Below are positions 17,901 through 27,598 of a stretch of 64,000 bases of DNA, piece by piece. The stretch covers positions 496,001 to 560,000 of the forward strand of contig JADJLR010000002.1 of NCBI GenBank assembly GCA_016710015.1, read 5' to 3'. Each line of letters begins with the position of its first letter. The stretch's first letter is position 1. The notes under the pieces are model-generated. The model ran no database searches and was not told the DNA's origin. It saw only the letters and a list, made by a program, of their open reading frames with translations. The position numbers and the translations under genes were made by a program. Source of the stretch: Flavobacteriales bacterium (GTDB lineage Bacteria; Bacteroidota; Bacteroidia; Flavobacteriales_F; PHOS-HE28).

Positions 17901-18778
17901 CGATCCCGATCAATTGCAGCGGATCCTGGTGCCGACACCCACAGGCGTGCAGGTACCCTTGGGTGAATTGGTCAACGTGGAATACGAACGCGGTCCGCAG
18001 ATGATCAAGGAGCGAGGACACCTTCCTGGTCGGCTATGTGCTCTTCGACAAGCGCGAAGGATACGCCGAAGTGGATGTGGTGGAGTCCGCACAACGCGCC
18101 ATCCAACAACGGATGGACAAAGGCGAATTAGCCATGCCCGCCGGTGTGAGCTACCGCTTCAGTGGCAGCTACGAGAACCAGGTGCGCGCCGAGAAACGCC
18201 TGTCGATCGTGGTGCCGCTGGTGCTCATGATCATTTTCCTCATCCTTTACTTCCAGTTCCGCAGTGTGTCCACTTCGCTCATGGTCTTCACCGGCATCGC
18301 GGTCGCGTTCGCCGGTGGCTTCATGATGATCTGGCTGTACGGACAGGACTGGTTCCTGAACATCGACATCGCTGGTTCCAACCTGCGGGAGCTGTTCCAG
18401 ATGCACACCGTGAACTTGAGCGTGGCCGTTTGGGTGGGTTTCATCGCGCTCTTCGGCATTGCCACCGATGACGGCGTGCTGATGGCCACCTACCTCGACC
18501 AGAATTTCGCTGCGATGCCAACGGAGGATCGGAAAGGTATCCGCAAAGCCGTGGTGGCGGCTGGCAAGAAACGGGTGCGACCGGCCCTGATGACCACCGC
18601 CACCACCTTGATCGCCCTGCTGCCCGTGCTCACCTCCACCGGACGCGGTGCGGATATCCTGGTGCCCATGGCCATCCCTTCCTTTGGCGGCATGGTCGTC
18701 GCCATCATCACCATTTTCGTCGTTCCCGTGCTCTACAGCGCGCGTATGGAATGGCAGCTCAACCGCGCGAAGCCATGA
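14977..18778 (+). CDS. cusA: CusA/CzcA-type heavy-metal efflux RND pump (one frameshift)
   Basis: Inner-membrane proton-driven metal exporter, 1266 aa once one base is removed. It opens with MLNKLIHYFLANKLVTALLL and carries the RND hallmarks DIGENQQIVFTNW, SSVFGFSSIYVLF, the TM4 segment ALSGIAIAIGTMVDLGIIL, PALDEGSFLLMPTSMPHAG and the TM10-12 block IALFGIATDDGVLMATYL. One extra G near 18010 breaks the frame; removing it joins the upstream part to the second frame beginning at VLFDKREGYAEVDVVESAQ. Both halves are otherwise intact, which suggests a sequencing indel or a very recent lesion. The stop overlaps the TolC-like start (ATGA), indicating translational coupling. Confidence 0.9.
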
Positions 18779-20009
18779 GATCAGCGATCGCCATCCTATT
18801 CTTCCTGAGCCTTGCTTCGGCCGGTACGTCGCAAGGATTGCCGGAGCACCTCGCCAAGTCAGCGGAACTGAACCCGGGTGTCGCAGCCCGTTACGCCGAG
18901 TTCGAAGCGGCCATGAAGCGCAGCGCACAGGTGCGCGGACTGCCCGACCCTTCGCTCAGCATCGGCTACTTCATCAGTCCGGTGGAAACCCGGATCGGAC
19001 CGCAGCGCGCACGCTTCTCGCTTACACAGATGTTCCCTTGGTTCGGCACGCTGGGCGCACAAGCGGAGGTCGCCGATCGTCTGGCGGAAGCGAAGTATGC
19101 GGCCTTTCTCGAAGCGCGCAACGAACTCTTCTTCAAGGTGCGCGCGGCCTACTATCCGCTGTACGAACTGGATCGTCTGATCGCATTGGAACGCGATGAT
19201 CTGGTTATTCTCAAGACCTATCGCGCATTCGCATTGGCGCGGTTCGAAAGTGGCGGCGGAGCCATGGTCGATGTGCTGCGGATCGACCTGATGATCAATG
19301 CGGAGACAACTGCCATCGAAATATTGGAAGAGCGCCGCAAGCCCTTGTTGGAGAACTTTTCCCGTGCCGTGGGCTACGCGGATCAGGTCGTGGTGGATGT
19401 CTCGGACACCCTACAGTTGGTGGATCGCGATCGGAATTCTCTACGGACAGCATCGCCACGAGTCCAAAGTTGAGCGAACTGGACCGCCGTGCAGAGGCCG
19501 CTTTGGCACAGGCCGAGGCCGCTCGCAAGATGGGTCTGCCGCGCTTCGGGCTCGGCCTGGATTACGTGGTGGTGGATGAGCGCACCGACATGGATCTGCC
19601 CGACAACGGTCGCGATGCCATCATGCCAATGATGACATTGAGCCTACCGATCTACCGGAACAAATACCGCAGTGCGGTCGAAGAGGCGCAGGAGATGAAC
19701 CGGGCCATCGAGGCCATGCGCGTACAGACGGACAACGAGCTGCACAATGCTTACGAGACGTCCTACTTCGAGGCACACAAGGCCGCGCTGAACGTGCAAC
19801 TGATGGACCAACAGATCGCGATCGCGACCCAGGCGCTTGACCTCCTGCTCAGCGCCTACAGTAACAGCGGAAAGGAATTGGAGGAAGTACTGCGCATGCA
19901 GGAACAGGTCCTGACCTTCCGATCGATGCGCCTCGCCGAACTGCGCATGCACCACACGGCCGTGGCCAAACTGGACCACCTCACCGCGAAACGGATCATC
20001 GCACCTTGA
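18775..20009 (+). CDS. TolC/CusC-family outer-membrane efflux protein (one frameshift)
   Basis: Outer-membrane channel partner of the RND pump, about 411 aa when corrected. The ATG at 18775 overlaps the cusA stop and starts a signal peptide (MRSAIAILFFLSLASAGTSQ). Long alpha-helical heptad-rich segments with AEAKYAAFLEARNELFFKVRAAYY and a second half AALAQAEAARKMGLPRFGLG then LPIYRNKYRSAVEEAQEMN follow the internal duplication of the family. One base is missing between about 19415 and 19470, after TLQLVDRD; the second frame resumes at SELDRRAEAAL. No other defects are seen. Confidence 0.85.
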
Positions 20010-20056
20010 ACAGAACTTTCGATAACAACCAACAACAACCAAACAAACCCACGAAC

Positions 20057-20320
20057 ATGAAGACCAAGAACCTTTTCACCACCGGCCTGATGGCCTTCGC
20101 CCTGCTCGCTTTCACCGCATGTGGCGGCAACGACGATCACGGCCATGAGGATCACGAACTCGGCGATCACAAGGAGCACATGCACAGCGACAGCACCGAG
20201 CACATGCACGAAGAACATGCAGCGGCATACCAATGCCCCATGAAGTGCGAAGGCGACAAGACCTATGCGGAAGCGGGTACATGTCCGGTTTGTAAGATGA
20301 AATTGAAGGAAGTGCAATAG
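20057..20320 (+). CDS. His-rich heavy-metal-binding lipoprotein
   Basis: An 87-aa protein. The ATG at 20057 gives a lipoprotein signal (LLAFTACGG). A His/Asp/Glu-rich spacer (HGHEDHELGDHKEHMHSD) is followed by a heavy-metal-binding domain with YQCPMKCEG and TCPVCKMKL, the same zinc-ribbon-like fold found at the N-terminus of CusB proteins. It probably buffers copper or silver in the periplasm and hands it to the pump. It lies between the TolC-like and DUF5676 genes. Confidence 0.85.
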   Translation: MKTKNLFTTGLMAFALLAFTACGGNDDHGHEDHELGDHKEHMHSDSTEHMHEEHAAAYQCPMKCEGDKTYAEAGTCPVCKMKLKEVQ

Positions 20321-20332
20321 AACACATCAGCA

Positions 20333-20635
20333 ATGCAAAGGTTGAACATCAAACAAGCCGGACTGGCGTTCGGCGCCACTGGTGCGGCGCTCTATTTGGG
20401 TTGCATGTTACTTATGGCGACCAGTGGCAGTGAGGCGATTGAAACGCTGTTCAATGCTTTGTTGCATGGCCTTGATGTCCATACCATCCTTCGCGACGAA
20501 GTACCCATTGAAGATTCCGTTATTGGTCTGATCCTCACTTTTCTGATAGGCTGGTCGGCTGGCATATTCTACGCTTGGGTCTACAACATGGGCGTTCCGA
20601 AGCCCTCAGGAAGGATAGATAGGAACACGATGTGA
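20333..20635 (+). CDS. DUF5676 small membrane protein
   Basis: A 100-aa protein with two predicted membrane helices (AGLAFGATGAALYLGCMLLMA and VIGLILTFLIGWSAGIFYAWV). The opening LNIKQAGLAFGATGAALYLG matches DUF5676 proteins, which recur in metal-resistance operons but have no known function. It starts 12 bp after the lipoprotein stop, and its own stop overlaps a GTG that can start copB. Confidence 0.8.
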   Translation: MQRLNIKQAGLAFGATGAALYLGCMLLMATSGSEAIETLFNALLHGLDVHTILRDEVPIEDSVIGLILTFLIGWSAGIFYAWVYNMGVPKPSGRIDRNTM

Positions 20636-22668
20636 AACAGAACGAAACCCGAATGGAACACCACGAACACCACCACAAGACCAACGACCATAAAGGACAG
20701 GACCATCATGGCGACCATCACGCCGTGATGATCGCCGATTTCCGCATGCGGTTCTGGGTCTCCCTCGGTATCACGATCCCTGTGCTGCTGCTCTCGCCCA
20801 TGATCCAGGAATTCCTGGGCTTGGACATCTCCTTCCCTGGATCCTTGTTCGTGCTGTTCGGGTTGTCCACCGTGGCCTATTTCCACGGGGGCTGGCCGTT
20901 CTTGAAGGGTGCAGTGAAGGAGATCCGCACCGCCGCACCGGGCATGATGACCTTGATCGCCGTGGCGATAACAGTCGCGTATGCGTACAGCTCGGCCGTG
21001 GTGTTCGGCTTGGAAGGCAAGCTCTTCTTCTGGGAATTGGTCACGCTGATCGACATCATGCTGCTGGGGCATTGGATCGAAATGCGTTCCGTGCTCGGTG
21101 CATCCAAGGCCTTGCAAATGCTGGTGAGCTTGATGCCCGCCGAGGCGCACGTGATGGAGAACGGTTCCGTGCGCCACATCCCCCTGGCCGAGCTGAAGAG
21201 CGGCGCGCGCATCCTGGTGAAGCCCGGCGAAAAGGTCCCTGCGGATGGCGTGATCGACAAGGGAGAGAGCAACTTGAACGAGAGCATGCTCACCGGCGAA
21301 TCCATTCCGGTGAAGAAGGGGAAGGGTAAACAGGTTATCGGCGGGTCCATCAACGGCAACGGCGCCTTGGAGATCACCGTGGAACACACCGGCAAGGACA
21401 GCTACCTGAACAAGGTGATCACCCTGGTGGAAGAGGCGCAGAAAACGAAATCGAAGACGCAGCACCTGGCCGATCGCGCAGCGAAATGGCTCACCTACAT
21501 CGCGCTCTTCTGCGGCTTCGCCACGCTGGCGGTCTGGATGCTGTTGGGCCAGGAATTCGTCTTCGCCCTGGAGCGCATGGTCACGGTGATGGGTGATCTC
21601 CTGCCCGCATGCCCTGGGGCTCGCGATCCCGCTGGTGGTGGCGATCTCCACGGCGATCAGCGCACAGCATGGTCTGCTGATCCGCAACCGCACCGCATTC
21701 GAGAATTCGCGGAAGATCACCGCCATGGTCTTCGACAAGACCGGCACGCTCACTACGGGCGAGTTCGGTGTTACGCGCATTGCACCTGTGGATGGTGGAC
21801 CGGACGAGAAGGAATTGCTTCGCCTGGCCGCGGCGCTGGAGCAGAACTCCGAACATCCGATCGCAGTGGGCATCATGACCCGCGCGAAGAAGGATGGCAT
21901 CGCGGTCCCGGAGGCGGAGAAGTTCGAAGCCATCACCGGCAAAGGCGTGCAGGCCACGGTGGAAGGGCGTGAGGTCGCGGTGGTATCCCCCGGTTACTTG
22001 CGGGAGAGAACATCGCGCTGCCGACCGAAGGAACTACCGGCGCCGCTGAAACAGTGGTGCATGTGATGGTGGATGGCAAGTTCGCCGGATCAATCGCACT
22101 GGCCGACGCTATTCGCGAAAGCTCGGCCGCTGCGATCAAGCAATTCCGCGAGCAGGGCATCAAGACCTATATGGCCACAGGCGACAACAAGCAAGTGGGC
22201 AAGGCGGTGAGCGATGCACTGGGCCTCGATGGCTTCTACGCCGAAGTGCTTCCGCACCAGAAGGTCGAGCTGATCAAGGAACTGCAGGCGAAGGGTGAGT
22301 TCGTGGCCATGACCGGCGATGGCGTGAACGATGCACCCGCCCTGGCCCAGGCCGATGTGGGCATCGCGGTAGGTTCCGGAACGGACGTGGCCGCAGAGAC
22401 CGCCGACATCATTTTGGTGAAGAGCGATCCGCGCGACATCCTCGGACTGATCCTCTTCGGCAAGGCCACCTACAACAAGATGATCCAGAACCTGATCTGG
22501 GCCACCGGCTACAACGCCATCGCCATTCCCCTGGCGGCCGGCGTGCTCTACTCGTTCGACTTCCTGCTGAGCCCCGCCGTGGGCGCCGTGTTCATGTCGC
22601 TCAGCACGGTGGTGGTGGCCATCAATGCACAATTGCTGAAACGCAGCTTAAAGACCGCAAGCTCATGA
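20632..22668 (+). CDS. copB: CopB-type (CPH) copper/silver P1B-ATPase (two frameshifts)
   Basis: ATP-driven exporter of Cu or Ag from the cytoplasm, 678 aa when corrected. A GTG at 20632 overlaps the DUF5676 stop; an ATG at 20653 is an alternative. The N-terminus is His-rich (MEHHEHHHK, DHHGDHH). Motifs in order are TGES, CPH (SCPHALG) marking the P1B-3 subgroup, DKTGT, EHPIAVG and GDGVND. An extra G at 21591-21593 and a lost G near 22006 shift the frame twice and restore it; each break lies inside a conserved stretch, so full-length product requires both to be corrected. The stop overlaps the cusB ATG. Confidence 0.88.
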
Positions 22669-23944
22669 AGATCCCCGCTTCCCTTTCCCGTTACCGCACC
22701 ACACTGATCGTGGTCATCACCCCTGGTGGTCGGCCTCTTCCCTCGGGCGTGCATTGTTCGGTGGTGCTGCCTCCCCTGCGCCGATGTCGGAGCGTGAAGG
22801 CCACGACATGAAGGATCAGATCTGGACCTGCTCCATGCATCCGCAGATCCGCATGAAGCAACCCGGCCAATGCCCCATCTGCGGTATGGACCTGATCCCC
22901 GCTGCTTCCGGCGATGCGGAGATGGACCCCATGACAGTTGGTCTTACTGAGCATGCGATGAAGCTCGCCAATGTGCGAACGATGATCGTGGGCATGGGCG
23001 GCGGCACCGGCAACGTGCGGCTCACCGGTAAGGTGGTGCCCGATGAACGACGCGTGTATTCGCAAGCCACACACGTGGCCGGCCGGGTGGAGGAACTATT
23101 GGTGAACTACACCGGTGAGACCGTATTTCAGGGGCAGGAATTAGCACGGGTGTATTCGCCCGAGCTCGTCACCGCGCAGGAGGAATTGCTGCAAGCGGCG
23201 CGGGTCCGCGAAGTGCAGCCCTCGCTCTATGCTGCGGCGCGTGAAAAACTGCGCAACTGGAAGCTGACAGATGCGCAGATCGAAGCGGTGATCGCCGCGA
23301 ACGCGACCAGTGGCGTGGTCCCGATACTGGCCGATGTGAGCGGCGTGGTGGTGCAGAAACGCGCTGATCTTGGCGACTACTTGAAACGCGGCGAGGTACT
23401 CTACGCAGTGGCCGACCTCTCCAAACTATGGGTGCAGTTCGACCTGTACGAAAGCGACCTGGCCGCCATGCACATCGGCGATACGGTGCGCTACACCGTG
23501 CGGTCTGTTCCGGGCAAGATCTTCAAGGGGCGCATCACCTTCATCGATCCGGTGGTGGATCCCGCCACCCGCGTGGCACGTGCCCGCGTGGAAGTGGCCG
23601 ATGGCAGCCTTAAGCCGGGCATGTTCGCCATCGGAATGGTGCAAGCCAGACATGGGCATGCTACCGCATTGCTAGTGCCGCGTTCCGCCGTGCTTTGGAC
23701 CGGTCCGCGCTCGGTGGTGTACGTGAAGGAAGGCGAAGGCCGCTTCCGCATGCGCGAGGTGGTGCTGGGTGCCGCGATGGGCAACGATGTGATGATCGCG
23801 TCCGGCTTGGAAGCAGGCGAGGAGATCGTGGTCAACGGTACCTTCATTGTGGATGCGGCAGCGCAGTTGAACGGCACACCGAGCATGATGTCGCCGCAGG
23901 GTGGACCGATGCCGAAGGGGCATGATCACGGGGCGGTGAAATGA
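22665..23944 (+). CDS. cusB: CusB-type efflux adaptor (two frameshifts near the N-terminus)
   Basis: Periplasmic membrane-fusion protein linking CusA to the outer-membrane channel, 425 aa when corrected. The true start is the ATG at 22665 (MKIPASLSRYRTTLIVV), which overlaps the copB stop. Two extra C bases, within 22720-22723 and 22740-22742, disrupt the signal-anchor; removing both joins it to the long downstream frame. A heavy-metal-binding domain (WTCSMHPQIRMKQPGQCPIC, GMDLI) precedes the barrel-sandwich/lipoyl segment (VAGRVEELLVNYTGETVFQG) and beta-barrel (LWVQFDLYESDLAAMHIGD). Last gene of the operon, followed by a terminator. Confidence 0.88.
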
Positions 23945-24000
23945 TGCACGTGGGCTCGAGCTTGGACTTAGGCCATCCCTGAATTCATGGCAAAAACGTA

Positions 24001-24035
24001 GAACGCCGACCCAATGGATCGGCGTTCCGCTTTTC
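24001..24035 (+). terminator. Terminator of the metal efflux operon (part of the duplicated typA tail)
   Basis: Stem GAACGCCGA/TCGGCGTTC with an ATGG-containing loop and the tail CGCTTTT. The same hairpin occurs downstream of typA at 28374-28408, so this one arrived with the duplicated segment. Confidence 0.7.
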
Positions 24036-24136
24036 AATTGTAGTTGGCTCACTGCTCCATCACCACCTTCCCGGCCTTCTTCCGATCGTTCTCGTCCAGC
24101 AGGATCTTGCGCATGCGCAGGCTCTTGGGGGTCACC
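24001..24136 (-). repeat. 136-bp duplicate of the typA 3' end plus terminator
   Basis: Bases 24001-24136 match 28374-28509 with only two visible differences, both in the hairpin loop. On the minus strand it encodes only the last part of TypA (SLRMRKILLDENDRKKAGKV then VMEQ-stop). The match stops abruptly after GGGGGTCACC. It is not a functional gene. Confidence 0.9.
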
Positions 24137-24263
24137 CCCATCTTTGCGTAGCCTCTGGCTACGCCATCCATGATCCGAAGCTCAGTAGCCTTAAGCTACG
24201 TGAAGGCGCTAGCATGAAGGAAGAAGGATGAATGGGAACTCTCCAATAAAAAGCGGAAGTTGC
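24137..24263. repeat. REP-like hairpins at the edge of the typA-tail duplication
   Basis: GCGTAGCCTCTGGCTACGC (24146-24164) is a perfect-stem hairpin related to the one at 12964. It is followed by ATGATCCGAAGCTCAGTAGC, a motif shared with 28302-28320 and 14086-14105. No gene is visible from here to 24263. Confidence 0.55.
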
Positions 24264-25916
24264 TCATCGGATCGTGAACCGCACCGGTACCTGTTGCTTT
24301 GTGGCCACCGCACGTCCGCCCGCCTTTGCTGGGATCCAGGGCGGCATGGTCGAGACGATCCGCAACGCTTCCCTATCCAGAGCGGTACTAACCGAACGGA
24401 CGACGCTTGGCCCTTGGATACTTCCATCCGCACGAATCAGGAATTCGACCACCACCATACCGGACCGGCCATTCTTCAATTCTTCCTCGGGGTATTTCAA
24501 GTTCCGCCTGATGAACCCATTGAGGCCACCACTCCCACCTGGGAATTCTGCGGGTTCATCCACCTTACCCTCCTCTACTGCACGCACGGTCCGTTCTGTG
24601 CTAGGCTTCGCGACGGATGCCTTGGGTGATACCGCTCGTGGGTTCTGCACTTCAGGTAGCGCTTCCACTACCATCACCTTGGGGGTCAAGGAAACCACCT
24701 CATCCAATTCGGTCCAAACTCCACTCTCCACCTCTTGCGCTGTGGCCTGTAGCGTACGGCGCGTGGTCATCATCCATACCGTCCGATCGCGCTGCGCTTC
24801 CTGCACGAAGAGGTTCAGATCCCCACCTGGGATCTGCATCAATGAACAACGCGCCTGGATCCATTGCTCGGCGCTATCAGCTACCGTCAGGTAGCAATTC
24901 TCCTTGCAGTACCCCCCATGTATCGTTGCCGAGAACGTCCGCAGGATCAAATGCAAACTGTCCCGCTTTTGATCGAACAAGGCTTGTCGATGGTCACGCA
25001 GCGCATTGGCTCTTCGGGTGATCAGATCCGCGGAAATGGCCGAGATCGGCGGACCGTTTGGGTTACGCGCAGAATCCCAGATCAACAGGCTATCCGCTCC
25101 AGCATACGCCACCTTCAGGGACCGACCGTCGAATTGGTAGGACACCTTTTCCGGCAGCACCCATTGTTCGTACCGCAACCGCACATTCGCCCGGTACTTC
25201 GCTCCACCCAATGCAATTTCATGGATCACAACCGCTTCTCCGTATTCGTCGCTGGATACGGAAACCTCGCTCAGGTCCATGTATTGCTCCCGTCCTGGCC
25301 CCCTCCCTTCCTGAAGCACGAAGCGCTGTCCCGCTTGCTCCCCCAACAAGCCCATTATCGTCGCCAGTTCTTGTTCGGAAAGCGTATGCCGACTGATGAC
25401 CTCCAACGCGGCCTGGTACCCGGGCAGCGCAGCAAGCACAAGGAAGACCACGGTCGCCGTGATGGCGATGACACGCTTTCTTCGGGCTACGATCACCCGC
25501 CAAGCTTCCAAGCCGAACAAGATGGCCAGGAGTGACCGGGCCAACATATAGAACCACTCCCGATCCATGCCGATGCGGAAGTAGATCCATGCCGCTTTGT
25601 CTCCATGAATATTCGCACTCAGGAACAAGGAGGCCAAGAAGAGCAGTACGCCCAGCAGGCCACCTACGGTGTACCACCATTTCTTGCGCAAGGCCAGTAG
25701 GAGAAGGATCAACCCGGAGAGAAGGGCGGATGCCAGCCGTAACACGAATGCGATAAGCAATGCCGCGATAGCGATGTCCGCTCGATAGTGTGCAACGAAG
25801 AGCTCCAGTTGAGACGGCCCTTGAGCCTTAACGGACCGGCGACGCGCCTCTCCGCCACAAGCCGAGCAGAACCGGGCACCCACTTTCAACTCCGAACCGC
25901 AGAACGTGCAAAACAT
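24264..25916 (-). CDS. Zinc-ribbon membrane protein with C-terminal TonB domain
   Basis: A 550-aa protein starting at the ATG at 25916 so that the zinc ribbon is N-terminal (C3, C6, C17, C20 in FCTFCGSELKVGARFCSACG). About four membrane segments lie between residues 45 and 200, and a periplasmic region follows. The last 90 residues form a TonB C-terminal domain (GFIRRNLKYPEEELKNGRSG, VVVEFLIRADGSI, MPPWIPAKAGG, PVRFTIR). TonB domains contact outer-membrane receptors, but no ExbB/ExbD is adjacent and the multi-pass N-terminus is unlike classical TonB. It lies 7 bp after the small zinc-ribbon gene and is likely co-transcribed. The cargo or partner is unknown. Confidence 0.75.
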   Translation of the reverse strand: MFCTFCGSELKVGARFCSACGGEARRRSVKAQGPSQLELFVAHYRADIAIAALLIAFVLRLASALLSGLILLLLALRKKWWYTVGGLLGVLLFLASLFLSANIHGDKAAWIYFRIGMDREWFYMLARSLLAILFGLEAWRVIVARRKRVIAITATVVFLVLAALPGYQAALEVISRHTLSEQELATIMGLLGEQAGQRFVLQEGRGPGREQYMDLSEVSVSSDEYGEAVVIHEIALGGAKYRANVRLRYEQWVLPEKVSYQFDGRSLKVAYAGADSLLIWDSARNPNGPPISAISADLITRRANALRDHRQALFDQKRDSLHLILRTFSATIHGGYCKENCYLTVADSAEQWIQARCSLMQIPGGDLNLFVQEAQRDRTVWMMTTRRTLQATAQEVESGVWTELDEVVSLTPKVMVVEALPEVQNPRAVSPKASVAKPSTERTVRAVEEGKVDEPAEFPGGSGGLNGFIRRNLKYPEEELKNGRSGMVVVEFLIRADGSIQGPSVVRSVSTALDREALRIVSTMPPWIPAKAGGRAVATKQQVPVRFTIR

Positions 25917-25923
25917 GGCTGCT

Positions 25924-26283
25924 CTACCCCAACTTGTTCCCGCAATGTTCGCAGAACGCATCGACCGCTTCTACCACACCCCCACACCTGGAGCAATGCG
26001 GTGTTGCTGCACCGGGAACGATATCCGCGCCTGTTGCGGTACCGATCCGTTCAAAGATGATGTAGTACCCATTCGTGCTGGTGAACAGGAATAGCGTACA
26101 CACCAACAGCAACAACCGACCAATGAACATCAACACATTTCCGGTCTCCGATGGAATGACCTGCGCCACCTTCCACCCCGCTGCATTGTGCTCCGCGATC
26201 GTCCGCCTCAATGCCCTTGCCGGTGAATCGATCAAAATACCGATCAGCCCGCCGCTCAGTGTTACTACGACCACCTTGTTCAT
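25924..26283 (-). CDS. Small membrane protein with C-terminal zinc ribbon
   Basis: A 119-aa protein starting at the ATG at 26283 (MNKVVVVTLSGGLIGILID). The N-terminal part (ALRRTIAEHNAAGWKVAQVI) resembles short DUF4177-like beta-alpha-beta modules. One or two hydrophobic segments (GNVLMFIGRLLLLVCTLFLF) and a C-terminal zinc ribbon (CSRCGG, CEHCGNKLG) follow. Its ribbon mirrors the N-terminal one of the downstream TonB protein. The function is unknown. Confidence 0.65.
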   Translation of the reverse strand: MNKVVVVTLSGGLIGILIDSPARALRRTIAEHNAAGWKVAQVIPSETGNVLMFIGRLLLLVCTLFLFTSTNGYYIIFERIGTATGADIVPGAATPHCSRCGGVVEAVDAFCEHCGNKLG

Positions 26284-26333
26284 GTGAATTCGGTTAGGAG
26301 ATAACATGTGCTGAACTTCATCACCTCCATGAT

Positions 26334-27596
26334 TCAGGGATAAATGGGAACGAGGTTCACCAAGCGGCCAGTGCTGCGCAAGTATGTGAGCACGCGCCGT
26401 TGATCCGGGTCAGCGTAGTACGAAAAGGTGACCGCCCCTACATCCTCCATCAAAGTGAGCGCCTCCTGTGTACCCACTTCGAAAATGAACCCGTTCCGTT
26501 CGCGTTCGATGAATTGCGCGTACAGATCCATCGGTATTGGCCGTCCGAAGGACCACGGCCCCAAGAGCGAGCGTGCGCGGAGTTGGTCCAACTCCAGTTG
26601 TTGCGGATCCAGTTCAGCCCCCGTGCTGGAGAACCCGGACGGCAGCACCTCTTCCTTGTAAAGCAACCGACCATCATGCGCGATGATCTCCAAGTAATAG
26701 ATCGGTACAGCATCGGCGGTGGTCGAGATCTTGAACGTATCCAAACGCATGGGATCGCTGAACGCATGAAGGACCGCAATGGCCGAACGGATGCCAACGC
26801 CTAGGGGGACCTTGCCATTCGGTACCGGTAATAACCGTTGCACAGCAATGGAGACCACATCCGGACTTGTCATATCGGCTGGCTCACCAGCAGAACCCTG
26901 AAGGGCGATCGGCACCTCCACCACATCCCCGGATGAGACGGTCGAACGGACCACCTTAGCAGGTTGCTGCACTGGCGTTGGTGTCGCCTCCTTCACCACT
27001 TCGACCGACCCGCTCTGGTCCACCTGATCCGTATTCGGTGAAGCCACATTCACACACCCAATGGCCTGCTTGAACTGGCTAGCCGCACTCCCCGAAACGG
27101 CATACACCCGCTCCCCGGCTGGGTCATGCACTTTCACGGATCGCAGCACTGCACCACTCAATGCCGCCCATGACGCTGGCTCCACATTGAAGTAGGTCCA
27201 TGCGCATTGCCATCGCGTTCCTTCGGCATCTGCCTCTGGCCCTGATTCGTGCCGCGTCCGGAGGGCTGTTATACGCTGTCCGCTCCCGAGTTCCAATTCC
27301 AAGGTCTCGGTCGGCTCCGGTAGGGAATTGGAATGAGCCAAAGCCAATCGCAATTCCTTTTGGCCTACGGTGCTACCAGCGGCCAAGCGTACCTCGGATC
27401 GCGTTGCTCCTTGGTCCGCATGCACCACGATATCCTTGCTCCGAAAGATCCGGGATGAACCGCTCTTGCTCGTGTAGGAATAGCCCCATTCACAGGGCAT
27501 CGCCGACTGACCAGCCACTCTAGGCACACCTGCATACATCAGGACGGCGCAGAGTATCCAGCCATAAAGAGGGCCAAACACCAGTGTACTGTACAT
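26334..27596 (-). CDS. Secreted protein of unknown function
   Basis: A 420-aa protein. The ATG at 27596 follows the upstream stop by two bases; a GTG at 27602 overlapping that stop is also possible. An N-terminal signal (PLYGWILCAVLMYAGVPRVA) is followed by a beta-rich mature protein with a Thr/Pro/Gln linker (EVVKEATPTPVQQPAKVV). I recognise no domain. Its position suggests an envelope role with the lipoprotein and zinc-ribbon proteins. Confidence 0.7.
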   Translation of the reverse strand: MYSTLVFGPLYGWILCAVLMYAGVPRVAGQSAMPCEWGYSYTSKSGSSRIFRSKDIVVHADQGATRSEVRLAAGSTVGQKELRLALAHSNSLPEPTETLELELGSGQRITALRTRHESGPEADAEGTRWQCAWTYFNVEPASWAALSGAVLRSVKVHDPAGERVYAVSGSAASQFKQAIGCVNVASPNTDQVDQSGSVEVVKEATPTPVQQPAKVVRSTVSSGDVVEVPIALQGSAGEPADMTSPDVVSIAVQRLLPVPNGKVPLGVGIRSAIAVLHAFSDPMRLDTFKISTTADAVPIYYLEIIAHDGRLLYKEEVLPSGFSSTGAELDPQQLELDQLRARSLLGPWSFGRPIPMDLYAQFIERERNGFIFEVGTQEALTLMEDVGAVTFSYYADPDQRRVLTYLRSTGRLVNLVPIYP

Positions 27597-27598
27597 GC

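Noticed and set aside
20581..21957. 458-codon minus-strand frame opposite copB
   Set aside because: Antisense shadow; the plus strand carries all P-type ATPase motifs.
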